Shown here: one piece after another, positions 9,702 through 17,464 of the stretch
How the letters are laid out: each line of letters starts with the position of its first letter
How positions within the stretch are numbered: the first letter of the stretch is position 1
From: Denitrovibrio sp.
Lineage (GTDB): Bacteria > Chrysiogenota > Deferribacteres > Deferribacterales > Geovibrionaceae
Length of the DNA stretch: 64,000 bases
Reading direction: 5' to 3'
NCBI GenBank assembly: GCA_002869185.1
Contig: PKTN01000009.1
Coordinates: 124,001 to 188,000, forward strand
Translations under genes and position numbers: made by a program
Notes under the pieces: generated by a model
What the model saw: the letters and a program-made list of their open reading frames with translations, nothing else
The model's database searches: none
Told to the model about the DNA's origin: nothing

Positions 9702-10811
9702 ATGGCTGAATCTGTTGGTGTTGTTAAACCTCAATTTCATACGCTGAAAGAGGATTTCTTTTTCGAGAGTGGTAGAGTTGTTTCATCTATTACCATTGCG
9801 TACGAAACATACGGAACCCTAAACGAAGAGAAAGATAACGCCATACTTGTATGTCATGCCCTTACTGGAAGTGCTCACGCAGCAGGTTTTAACCGTGAAG
9901 ACGAACAGAAACCTGGCTGGTGGGATCCTATGATCGGACCTGGGAAAGCTTTTGATACAGATAAGTATTTCGTTATCTGCTCAAACTTTCTTGGTAGCTG
10001 TTACGGTACTACTGGACCTAGCTCAGTAGACCCACAAACTAAAAAAAGATATGGATTAAAATTTCCTGTTGTAACCGTCAGAGACATGGTCAAACTCCAA
10101 AAGAAGCTGGTCGATCATCTTAAGATCGAAAAGCTCTATTGTGTAGCTGGCGGTTCGATGGGAGGAATGCAGGCTCTTGAGTGGGGGGCAACCTTCCCTT
10201 ACGCTACAAAGAGCATCCTGCATATAGCAGCATCGGCTGCAATAACACCTATGGCTATAGCATTTAACGCTATTGCTAAGGTCGCCATAATGAAAGACCC
10301 TAACTGGCGTGGCGGTGACTATTATGACGATGTTATGCCTATTGACGGTCTCGCTATTGCGAGGATGGCGGGGCATATTACATATATGTCAGACGAGTCA
10401 TTTCACGATAAATTCGGCAGAAGGTACGCCACTTTTGAAGGTATTTACGACTTTAAAGGACTCTTTGAGGTGGAGAATTATCTCAAGTACAACGGGTATA
10501 AATTTACAGAGTACTTTGATGCAAACACCTACCTCTATGTCTTGAAGGCGATGGACATTTATGATCTTTCATACGGTCGAAACTCACTAAAAGACTCTCT
10601 TAGGCTTATCACCCCTAAGACGCTCTTTATAACTTTTTCATCAGATTTCCTCTTTCCTCCTTATCAGACGGAGGAGCTTGTTAATCTTATGAAAGAGATA
10701 GGGCATGATCCTGAATGGGTTAATATTGAATCAAGCTACGGTCACGATGCATTTCTGCTTGAGGCTGATACGCAAACTGACATAATCAAAAATTTCTTAG
10801 CGAGTATCTAA
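9702..10811 (+). CDS. metX: Homoserine O-acetyltransferase (MetX)
   Basis: Alpha/beta-hydrolase that acylates homoserine with acetyl-CoA, giving the substrate of the preceding MetY. It is 369 aa, normal length. The nucleophile elbow is GGSMGGMQALEWG (about 148-160) and the C-terminal catalytic Asp and His are in SDFLFPP and SYGHDAFL. It starts one base after metY and shares its last base with the next gene, so all three form one riboswitch-controlled operon. Some family members use succinyl-CoA; this was not resolved here. Confidence 0.93.
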   Translation: MAESVGVVKPQFHTLKEDFFFESGRVVSSITIAYETYGTLNEEKDNAILVCHALTGSAHAAGFNREDEQKPGWWDPMIGPGKAFDTDKYFVICSNFLGSCYGTTGPSSVDPQTKKRYGLKFPVVTVRDMVKLQKKLVDHLKIEKLYCVAGGSMGGMQALEWGATFPYATKSILHIAASAAITPMAIAFNAIAKVAIMKDPNWRGGDYYDDVMPIDGLAIARMAGHITYMSDESFHDKFGRRYATFEGIYDFKGLFEVENYLKYNGYKFTEYFDANTYLYVLKAMDIYDLSYGRNSLKDSLRLITPKTLFITFSSDFLFPPYQTEELVNLMKEIGHDPEWVNIESSYGHDAFLLEADTQTDIIKNFLASI

Positions 10812-11530
10812 TGGGGTTCGATAACAGTTCCGAGAACTACCTTAAAAGTAGCGATCATTCTGTTGGGTCTGACCTTGAATATTTTACATCATATTTCAAA
10901 GATAAAAGATTTGCGAAAGCTATAGATGTCGCTTGTGCGGCGGGTCATTTTGCTAATGTTTTTCCGGCTGATGAGGTATTTAGTACAGACCTTAGCTTTA
11001 ATATGTTACAGACGGCTAAAAAAGAAATGGGATTTTATATGCCAGCTCTTTCAAAGGCAGAGTTTCTACCTTATAAGTCTGATACATTCGATCTTGTTGG
11101 TTGTCGCATAGCTATGCACCACTTTCGTAATCCATGTATGTTCATGAACGAAGTTTTTCGTGTACTTAAAAATGGTGGACTGTTTGTACTTATCGATTCT
11201 GTCGTTGGCAAGGTTGAGGATGCTGACCTGAATAGGTTAGAGCTTATCCGTGACACTAGCCACCATAGAAGCCTACAGGTTGAAGAGATTATTGGTATAG
11301 CTGAAGCAGAGAATTTTTTGCTTGAGGACGTTAAAGTGTTTCTTAAGTTGCATAAGTTTGACGAGTGGGCGCGCAGATTAAAGCCTTCAGATGAACAATA
11401 TGAAGCTACTTGCCAAGCCTTTTTAACGCTTCCAGATAAAATAAAAAAAGAACTTCGCCTCATCCAAAATGGCGATAAAATCGAGTCCTACACCGACAAG
11501 AAAGGTTTCTTCTGTTTCAAAAAACCGTAA
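10811..11530 (+). CDS. Class I SAM-dependent methyltransferase
   Basis: 239 aa, Methyltransf_11-like Rossmann fold. Motif I is DVACAAGHFA (about 39-48), the acidic loop after beta-2 is FSTDLS, and motif post-I/IV is FDLVGCRIAMHHF (about 93-106). The C-terminal third is a helical cap. It sits where many bacteria have metW after metX, but it is longer and MetW hallmarks are not evident. I infer a methylation linked to methionine/SAM supply but cannot name the substrate. A UbiE-like or small-molecule methyltransferase role is equally possible. Confidence 0.75.
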   Translation: MGFDNSSENYLKSSDHSVGSDLEYFTSYFKDKRFAKAIDVACAAGHFANVFPADEVFSTDLSFNMLQTAKKEMGFYMPALSKAEFLPYKSDTFDLVGCRIAMHHFRNPCMFMNEVFRVLKNGGLFVLIDSVVGKVEDADLNRLELIRDTSHHRSLQVEEIIGIAEAENFLLEDVKVFLKLHKFDEWARRLKPSDEQYEATCQAFLTLPDKIKKELRLIQNGDKIESYTDKKGFFCFKKP

Positions 11531-11546
11531 AATATTATCTCTCTTA

Positions 11547-11624
11547 GTCATCATGAGGAGACCTGAAAGGGTTGACGTAATGATCTCTGGCTGTGGCTAG
11601 TCTGACTGTTTAGATGTAGTTCCT
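11547..11624. repeat. Dispersed intergenic repeat, copy 1
   Basis: A block starting GTCATCATGAGGAGACCTGA recurs at 13680-13756 with one indel in the first 44 bases and weaker similarity for about 30 more. About 40 bases further on (11663-11692) lies a TCATTCTGAGCAAAGC segment that resembles the abundant GTCATTCTGAG-type intergenic repeats of many Gram-negatives. The gap 11531-11790 holds no gene that I can see. Confidence 0.7.
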
Positions 11625-11790
11625 AGGTCGCATAGCCCCTTAGAGTGACGCATTGTCTTTTCCGTCATTCTGAGCAAAGCAAAAAATCTAATCCCTAAGT
11701 TTAAGTACATAAAGTGATATAAATCCCAAAAACAAAACGATAAAAACCTTTTATCATTGCAGGGGAGTGTAATTTGTTTTATGGTGCTTT

Positions 11791-13587
11791 ATGGTTGAAA
11801 TGACAACAGGTAAACGATTTAATCTACCAGTCATCGGACGTTGGTTCATTCTTGGGTCGGTCGTTGGATTAGTTGCTGGTATTGGTGCTATAATATTCTT
11901 CTTATTGCTTCAGGGGAGTGCATATGTATTTATGGACTATCTTATGGGGATGCGTGTAGAGGAAACTGCTGGTGAGCCTGCACATTTCGGTCATGCTACG
12001 ACAGAGCTTAAGCGTTGGATGATCCTGTTTATACCAGCTTTAGGTGGACTGATTTCTGGCTTTTTGGTGTATAGATTTGCTCCAGAGGCAGAGGGGCACG
12101 GTACCGACGCAGCAATCAAATCAATTCACTATGAAAATGGATATATTCGCTGGCACGTACCTATTATCAAAACCCTCGCTAGTGCTATTACGATTGGAAC
12201 TGGTGGTTCTGGTGGACGTGAGGGACCTATTGCTCAGATTGGTGCTGGTTTTGCATCATTCCTTGGCCGTACTTTAAGATTATCCGATAGAGAGAAACGT
12301 ATCCTTACCGCCGCAGGTATGGGTGCTGGTGTTGGTGCAATATTCCGCTCGCCACTTGCCGGTGCTATATTTGCATCGGAGGTTTTATACTCAAGCTCCG
12401 ATATGGAATACGAGGCGCTTTTACCTTCAACAATTACGTCGATCATAGCATACTCAGTCTTTTGTAGTTTTTTTGGCTGGGAACCCCTCTTTGATACACC
12501 TGATTTTATGTTTCAAAACCCAATAGAACTCATAGGTTACTCAATACTGGGTTTTGCCTGTGCACTATTCGGTTGGATGTATGTAAATACTTTCTATAAG
12601 ATACATCAAACCTTTAAAAAGATGAAAATTAGCAACTATATGAAGCCAGTTATCGGTGGTCTTCTTACTGGTTGCGTGGGCTATATGATACCTGAGGCTC
12701 TTGCTGGTGGTTATTCTCAGATAGAGCTGGGGATGCACGGTCAGCTTGGTTTAGGTTTTCTATTTATATTAATTTTTGCAAAAATACTTACCACGTCTTT
12801 CAGTATCGGCTCTGGTGGTTCTGCTGGTATTTTTGGTCCTTCAATGGTTATTGGCGCTTCGGTTGGTGGTTTTGTTGGGCTGGCTCTGTACAAGGTAATG
12901 CCAATTTTAGCCCCTGAACCTGGTGCTTATGTTATCGTTGGTATGGCAGGTTTTTTCAGTGGGATAGCGAATACACCACTTTCCACTATCATTATGGTTA
13001 GTGAGATGACAGGTAATTATCATCTTTTGGTGCCGTCTATGTGGGTTAGTACACTCGCATTCTTGCTACTTCGTAAGACTAAAATGTATGAGAACCAAGT
13101 GGCTATGCGGAGTGAATCACCTATTCATAAAGGTGAATTTTTCGTACAGGTGCTTCAAGATATTAATGTGAAAGACGTTATGCGACCTGACCCTATTACT
13201 ATCCGTGAGGATATGGGGTTTGACGCTGTTTTACACTTCATTCCTAAGACAAAACACAATAATTTCCCTGTGATAAAAGATGACGGAACTCTTGTTGGTA
13301 TCCTGCTTTTCGAAGAGATTAGAGAGTTCGTCTTTGAAGAAGGTCTAGAGGATATCGTCGTTGCTGGTGAGGTTTGTGAGAGGGAGGTTCCTACTATCCT
13401 GCCGAGCAGTTCACTCGCTGACGCTATCGAAAGTATCGGTTTCAAAAACGTTGAGCTCCTTCCTGTTGTTGATGAAGAGGACAATACAAAACTCGTCGGT
13501 ATCATCACAAGAAGGGATATTATCTCTACTTACAATAAAGTTCTTCGTAAACGCCAGAAAGCCGACAAAGAAGAATCTGAATTCTAA
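11791..13587 (+). CDS. ClC-family chloride channel/antiporter with CBS pair
   Basis: 598 aa integral membrane protein with about 18 hydrophobic helices, then two CBS domains (about 455-510 and 525-585). Filter motifs are visible: GSGGREGP (about 137-144), with the gating Glu, and GSGGSAGIFGP (about 343-353). The usual first motif GSGIP is replaced by GHGTD, a variant seen in bacterial ClCs. It moves Cl- (or F-/NO3-) across the inner membrane, and the CBS pair probably senses adenine nucleotides. In-frame ATGs at 11791 and 11800 are both possible; the only SD-like AGGGGAG lies 24 bases upstream. It appears monocistronic. Confidence 0.87.
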   Translation: MVEMTTGKRFNLPVIGRWFILGSVVGLVAGIGAIIFFLLLQGSAYVFMDYLMGMRVEETAGEPAHFGHATTELKRWMILFIPALGGLISGFLVYRFAPEAEGHGTDAAIKSIHYENGYIRWHVPIIKTLASAITIGTGGSGGREGPIAQIGAGFASFLGRTLRLSDREKRILTAAGMGAGVGAIFRSPLAGAIFASEVLYSSSDMEYEALLPSTITSIIAYSVFCSFFGWEPLFDTPDFMFQNPIELIGYSILGFACALFGWMYVNTFYKIHQTFKKMKISNYMKPVIGGLLTGCVGYMIPEALAGGYSQIELGMHGQLGLGFLFILIFAKILTTSFSIGSGGSAGIFGPSMVIGASVGGFVGLALYKVMPILAPEPGAYVIVGMAGFFSGIANTPLSTIIMVSEMTGNYHLLVPSMWVSTLAFLLLRKTKMYENQVAMRSESPIHKGEFFVQVLQDINVKDVMRPDPITIREDMGFDAVLHFIPKTKHNNFPVIKDDGTLVGILLFEEIREFVFEEGLEDIVVAGEVCEREVPTILPSSSLADAIESIGFKNVELLPVVDEEDNTKLVGIITRRDIISTYNKVLRKRQKADKEESEF

Positions 13588-13642
13588 CAGGCTCAGTAGC
13601 CTGTCACTCACTTCGAGTTAATCCAATTTACAACATTATATA

Positions 13643-13679
13643 TACGCCTCCTGCTAGTCGACTGATGGGTGTATTTTTT
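13643..13679 (+). terminator. Candidate rho-independent terminator after the ClC gene
   Basis: TACGCCT (13643-13649) can pair with GGGTGTA (13667-13673), including two wobble pairs, around a long loop that itself contains the palindrome AGTCGACT. Six T follow. A second hairpin at 13587-13604 (ACAGGCT/AGCCTGT) lacks a T run. Confidence 0.5.
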
Positions 13680-13756
13680 GTCATCATGAGGAGACCTGAA
13701 AGGTTGACGTAATGATCTCTGGTCGTTGCTTGTCAGATTGTTTAGGTGTTGTCCTG
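13680..13756. repeat. Dispersed intergenic repeat, copy 2
   Basis: Second copy of the element at 11547-11624, in the same orientation on the other side of the ClC gene. The first 43 bases are nearly identical (GTCATCATGAGGAGACCTGA..AATGATCTCTGG) and the rest is diverged. The ClC gene is thus bracketed by direct repeats. Confidence 0.7.
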
Positions 13757-13792
13757 AATATCCATATTGCCTTATGGCTGTAGACTCTTACG

Positions 13793-13859
13793 GTCACATT
13801 ACTCCCTCAGGTTGACGGGATACGTTAGTAAGCGACCAGCGGGAGCTGAGAGGCGTGAC
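13793..13859. repeat. Compact imperfect inverted repeat upstream of flagellin
   Basis: GTCAC (13793-13797) and CTCCC (13802-13806) are matched by GGGAG (13841-13845) and GTGAC (13855-13859) across about 35 bases. It may be a decayed member of the intergenic repeat family or a folded RNA end. It ends before the flagellin promoter, so it is probably not part of that leader. Confidence 0.35.
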
Positions 13860-13892
13860 ACTACAAAAAAATATTTTATATCAAAAAACTAC

Positions 13893-13919
13893 TAAAGTAT
13901 TGAAAAAGATGACCGATAC
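13893..13919 (+). promoter_or_regulatory. Sigma-28 (FliA) promoter of the flagellin gene
   Basis: TAAA (13893-13896), exactly 15 bases, then ACCGATAC (13912-13919). This fits the FliA consensus TAAA-N15-GCCGATAA with two mismatches at the ends of the -10 element. It predicts transcription start near 13926 and a leader of about 52 bases. Confidence 0.8.
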
Positions 13920-13927
13920 GATAAAGG

Positions 13928-13958
13928 CAAGGATGCGCAATAAACTATGACAAGGAAG
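13928..13958 (+). promoter_or_regulatory. Two CsrA-like motifs in the flagellin leader
   Basis: CAAGGATG (13928-13935) matches the core of the CsrA-binding consensus, and a second CAAGGAAG (13951-13958) lies 23 bases later and overlaps the only Shine-Dalgarno-like AAGGAAG. Paired GGA sites over the ribosome-binding site are the hallmark of CsrA-repressed flagellin mRNAs such as hag. This is a motif inference; no csrA or fliW is in the window. Confidence 0.45.
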
Positions 13959-13977
13959 TGCCAGTATAGGTGCGTCC

Positions 13978-15966
13978 ATGAGTGGCATTACATTTGCGAC
14001 CAATACTGCTGCCTCTAGATCAGGTCTTTACCTGAACCAATATCAGGAAGCGGTTAACAAATCTATAGAGCGATTATCTTCTGGCAAGAAGTTTAATTCT
14101 GCTAGTGATTCGCCAAGCGAAACAGGATACATAAACAAGTTTCGTAGTGCGATCATGTCTAACAAAAAACTGAACGACAATCTTCAGGATAATGTAAGTA
14201 TGCTCCAGACGGCAGATTATGCCATTACTGGTTCTGGTGGTATCTCCTCAATTCTCGCTTCTATCAGAGAGCGTGCAGTTCAGGCTCAGAACGCTACCCT
14301 TACATCTCAGGACAAGCAAAACCTTCAGCAAGAGATCGAAGATCTTATTGATGAGCTAGATTCTGTTGCGACCACTACAGAGTTCAATACTAAGAAACTT
14401 CTTAATGGTGAACTTGGAGCAACGCTGACTAGTTCGGATTCTGGCTTAGCTGGGTATGCGACTGATAAGATTGATTCGGCTTCATATCATTTCACAGATA
14501 TCTTGGGTGCAACAAAGCATCTTTTTGATGCAGACAATGCTCCAACAGGTTCAATAGATATCACTGGTAGTGATTATGATTATTCATCCTCATTAGGAAC
14601 TACTGCAACCTTCACTCTTGATGGATCAAATGCAACTGCTGACGGAGACTTTGAAGTTGTATTTTCTAGCAGTACAGCATTTGACGTTTACAACAACGAT
14701 ACAGGTGTTGTGACAGCATCAGGGACAACAGGGACAGAGTTTAGTGTGAACGGTGTAGGCGTAACAATAGCCGCAGACGGAACCAATGACGATGGCTATA
14801 AGTATAACTTTTCACTGACCAATGGTAACAATACTCTTACTACTGTAGAAGAGGGGAATAGAGGGCTTTCTGCTAATACTTCTTTCACTGGGGCTGTTTG
14901 GGGGAGTGACGCAATGATGAACTCCTATTTCGATATCAAATTTCAGTATGACAGTGGAACGCTTAAGTATGCTGCATATGATCCAGATGGGAATCGAATG
15001 GGTTCATGGACTGCTTCAGGTGAAAAATTTACAGCATACGATTCTTCAAAATTAGACGGAAGCGAATTCAATTTTACATCAGCTGATGCTGGTGTTGGTG
15101 ACACATGGCGAGTTCAGTTTTCTAACTACGATGGTCTTCAGTCCGCTGGAGGTACAGTTGTTGTAGGTAATGCAGATTCGTCATTCTCAGTCAGTTATAC
15201 AGGTTCAGATAAACTTAGCGATGTCGTCCGTTCGATTAATGCAAACGGTGGAGATGTTGCTACTGCGTCACTTGATACTTCAACTGGAAGCAGTATTTTA
15301 AATATTGAAGCTGTGGAATATGGCGAGGAGTCCAGACTTAGTATGTATGATAGCTCTGGAGACTTCGTTTCTACGCTTGGCTTAACAGAAGACGCAACGA
15401 CTGGAACTGATGCGTCACTGAAATATAATGGGCAAGAGCACACTTCATCTAGTGGATATTTTTATGATGTAGGAGATAATCTTGTTTTTGAAGTTGCCAA
15501 TGAGGCTGATATTAGTGCTGGTTATGTGACAGCTAGTGACAGGACAGCAAGTCAGCAAACTAATATTAACGGTCCTGATGGTATATCAATGTTTATAAGA
15601 GATATCTCAGCTAGTGGGCTAGGTCTGATAAGGGCGGACGGGACCTATGGAGTGGACGTTACTACATTTACAGGTGCTGGGAATGCTATATCTTTAGTCG
15701 ACTCAGTGTCTACTACAGTTGATTCTACTGCTAGTAAAATAGGTAGTATGGTAAGCAATTTAGATACGCATACGTCTTTTATATCAAATATGTATAACGC
15801 GTATGAGTCTAATCTTAGCTTGCATGAGGATACAGATTTCGCCGAAGAGACTACTAATTACTATATGGCATCTGCTGGAAGAGACGCGGCAGCCGCTATG
15901 GCAGCACAGGCAAATCTGCAACCACAGAGAGTGTTGCAATTGTTGGGGCTTATTGCAGGATCATAA
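13978..15966 (+). CDS. Flagellin
   Basis: Filament subunit, 662 aa, larger than the usual 280-500 aa because of a long central insert. The N-terminal D0/D1 coiled part (about 1-150) has ERLSSGKKFNSASDSPSE and the Gln-rich helix EIEDLIDELDSVATTTEFNTKKLL. The C-terminal D1/D0 part (about 570-662) ends QANLQPQRVLQLLG. Residues about 160-540 are a Ser/Thr/Gly/Asp-rich beta-type D2/D3 region, surface-exposed and possibly glycosylated. The ATG at 13978 keeps the conserved N terminus, but the SD-like AAGGAAG is about 19 bases away. The sigma-28 promoter upstream supports late-class expression. Confidence 0.93.
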   Translation: MSGITFATNTAASRSGLYLNQYQEAVNKSIERLSSGKKFNSASDSPSETGYINKFRSAIMSNKKLNDNLQDNVSMLQTADYAITGSGGISSILASIRERAVQAQNATLTSQDKQNLQQEIEDLIDELDSVATTTEFNTKKLLNGELGATLTSSDSGLAGYATDKIDSASYHFTDILGATKHLFDADNAPTGSIDITGSDYDYSSSLGTTATFTLDGSNATADGDFEVVFSSSTAFDVYNNDTGVVTASGTTGTEFSVNGVGVTIAADGTNDDGYKYNFSLTNGNNTLTTVEEGNRGLSANTSFTGAVWGSDAMMNSYFDIKFQYDSGTLKYAAYDPDGNRMGSWTASGEKFTAYDSSKLDGSEFNFTSADAGVGDTWRVQFSNYDGLQSAGGTVVVGNADSSFSVSYTGSDKLSDVVRSINANGGDVATASLDTSTGSSILNIEAVEYGEESRLSMYDSSGDFVSTLGLTEDATTGTDASLKYNGQEHTSSSGYFYDVGDNLVFEVANEADISAGYVTASDRTASQQTNINGPDGISMFIRDISASGLGLIRADGTYGVDVTTFTGAGNAISLVDSVSTTVDSTASKIGSMVSNLDTHTSFISNMYNAYESNLSLHEDTDFAEETTNYYMASAGRDAAAAMAAQANLQPQRVLQLLGLIAGS

Positions 15967-15986
15967 ATTATTGAAAGGAGGTTGTC

Positions 15987-16211
15987 ATGACCAGAATAGA
16001 GAGCACTAATGCTACATATGCAAGAGAGCAGATGGAAAGTACAGATAGGGCACAGGAAAATCAGCGTTACGAAGAGAGACAGACTGAGCAGGTGAAAGAG
16101 ACCAGTAGGGCTGAGAAAAGGATAGAACAAGAAAATGCGGAAGTTGATAAAGCAGAGAAAGCAAGAGCTCAAGAGCCAGGCAAGGGAGTAAACCTAGATC
16201 AAATGGCGTAG
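15987..16211 (+). CDS. Small highly charged protein following flagellin
   Basis: 74 aa, almost entirely Glu/Lys/Arg/Gln/Ala, predicted as one long helix or coiled coil, with no hydrophobic segment and no Cys. A very strong GAAAGGAGG ribosome-binding site sits just upstream and the gene lies 20 bases after the flagellin stop, before the shared terminator, so it is probably co-transcribed with flagellin. I do not recognise a family. A flagellin-associated chaperone, anti-sigma or regulatory peptide is possible, but FliS- and FlgM-specific motifs are not evident. Confidence 0.7.
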   Translation: MTRIESTNATYAREQMESTDRAQENQRYEERQTEQVKETSRAEKRIEQENAEVDKAEKARAQEPGKGVNLDQMA

Positions 16212-16254
16212 GTTACTCTTGTGAAAGTTGTAAATAAATTAGTGTATATCATAG

Positions 16255-16288
16255 AAAAAAGGCTACAAATTACTTGTGGCCTTTTTTT
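16255..16288 (+). terminator. Rho-independent terminator of the flagellin operon
   Basis: AAAAAAGGC-TACAA pairs with TTGT-GGCCTTTTTT around a short AT-rich loop, ending in a run of seven T. It is placed about 45 bases after the small charged ORF. Confidence 0.85.
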
Positions 16289-16363
16289 GGTGAGATCTAA
16301 AGATTATTGTTTATGAATTAAAGCCATGCTATAGTTAAAGAGACAATATTAGGGGTATTTATT

Positions 16364-17464
16364 GTGAAAACGTTATTAACTATTTGTATAGTGGGCTTAT
16401 TTTTGTTTCTAGGCTGCGAGACACAGATCGAAAAGACAGACATTGGCTATATGGGTACCTTGTCAGGAAGATATTCGGATTTGGGGCAGGCTACTCTTCA
16501 GGGTGTTATGCTTGCTATAGAAGATTCTGGCAATGCTGATAAGGTCAACCTTATTGTTAAAGATGACTATGGAAAAGCTGATGAAAGTATCAAGGCGCTT
16601 AGTGACCTTAAGAGTAGTGGTGTTAAGTATATTATAGGACCTAACCTTAGTAGTGTTGCAACAGCTGTAGTCCCAATGCTCGAAGCGCAGAATATGTTTA
16701 TGCTTAGCCCCACAACTAGTACTTCGTCTTTGGCTGGACTTAGAGACAACTTTCTAAGGACAATGCCACACAATAATTATAAGCAAGCAGAGTTGACTGC
16801 AAAATACATACTAGAGAAACTTAAAATAAAAAGTGTCGTGGTTCTTTATGATTCACGTAATGCTTCTTATTCAAATGATATTGTACGCAAGTTTACAGAA
16901 GCATATATGCGTGTTGGTGGAGAGCTCAATGCTGTTAGATCCTTTAATCCTGATTCAGGTACTAGTTTAGGCAGTTTATTGGAAGACGATAAGGATAGTC
17001 CGCCTGATATGTATTATATAATAGGTTCTTCTATAGATACGTCATTGCTCATATGGCAAATCAAAAAAGCTGGTTTTAACTCAGAAATCTTAATAAGAAA
17101 ATGGGCTGCATCCAACGAGTTTTATAGGCTTGGTGGAGAGGCGGTTGAGGGTGTTAAAGTTTTTGATTACTATATAGATGAGACTACTGATGCATATCAA
17201 GATTTTGAAATGAAATATAAAGAAAGGTTTCAGAAGTCCCCATCTTGGATGAGTATGTATGGGTATGAAGCTACCCGTATTTTAGTGGAGTCGTTGCCGG
17301 ACTTGAAAGAAGGCAAGGATTTTAATACTGCACTTGGAATCTCAGCAAAAAAGAATAAACTACTTATAAATTTTGAATTTGATGAATTTGGGGATGCTTT
17401 TCTTCCTCTACATTTCTTTGAAATACATAAAGGCGAAACAGTGCATAAAGGCATGGTGGAATGA
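16364..17464 (+). CDS. Branched-chain amino acid-type substrate-binding lipoprotein (Peripla_BP_6)
   Basis: 366 aa periplasmic ligand-binding protein. The signal peptide ends in a lipobox, LFLGC (Cys about 19), so it is lipid-anchored. The body is a LivJ-like two-lobe fold: IGYMGTLSGRYSDLGQATLQG opens lobe 1 and YIIGPNLSSVATAVVPMLEAQNM is the typical ligand loop. No ABC permease or ATPase genes accompany it; instead its stop overlaps the start of a sensor kinase (GGAATGA). I infer a receptor that presents an amino-acid-like ligand to that kinase rather than a transporter component. Confidence 0.85.
   Translation: MKTLLTICIVGLFLFLGCETQIEKTDIGYMGTLSGRYSDLGQATLQGVMLAIEDSGNADKVNLIVKDDYGKADESIKALSDLKSSGVKYIIGPNLSSVATAVVPMLEAQNMFMLSPTTSTSSLAGLRDNFLRTMPHNNYKQAELTAKYILEKLKIKSVVVLYDSRNASYSNDIVRKFTEAYMRVGGELNAVRSFNPDSGTSLGSLLEDDKDSPPDMYYIIGSSIDTSLLIWQIKKAGFNSEILIRKWAASNEFYRLGGEAVEGVKVFDYYIDETTDAYQDFEMKYKERFQKSPSWMSMYGYEATRILVESLPDLKEGKDFNTALGISAKKNKLLINFEFDEFGDAFLPLHFFEIHKGETVHKGMVE

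Noticed and set aside
13587-13604. Terminator hairpin directly after the ClC stop (ACAGGCT/AGCCTGT)
   Set aside because: Stem is perfect but no T run follows; the hairpin at 13643-13679 is the better candidate.
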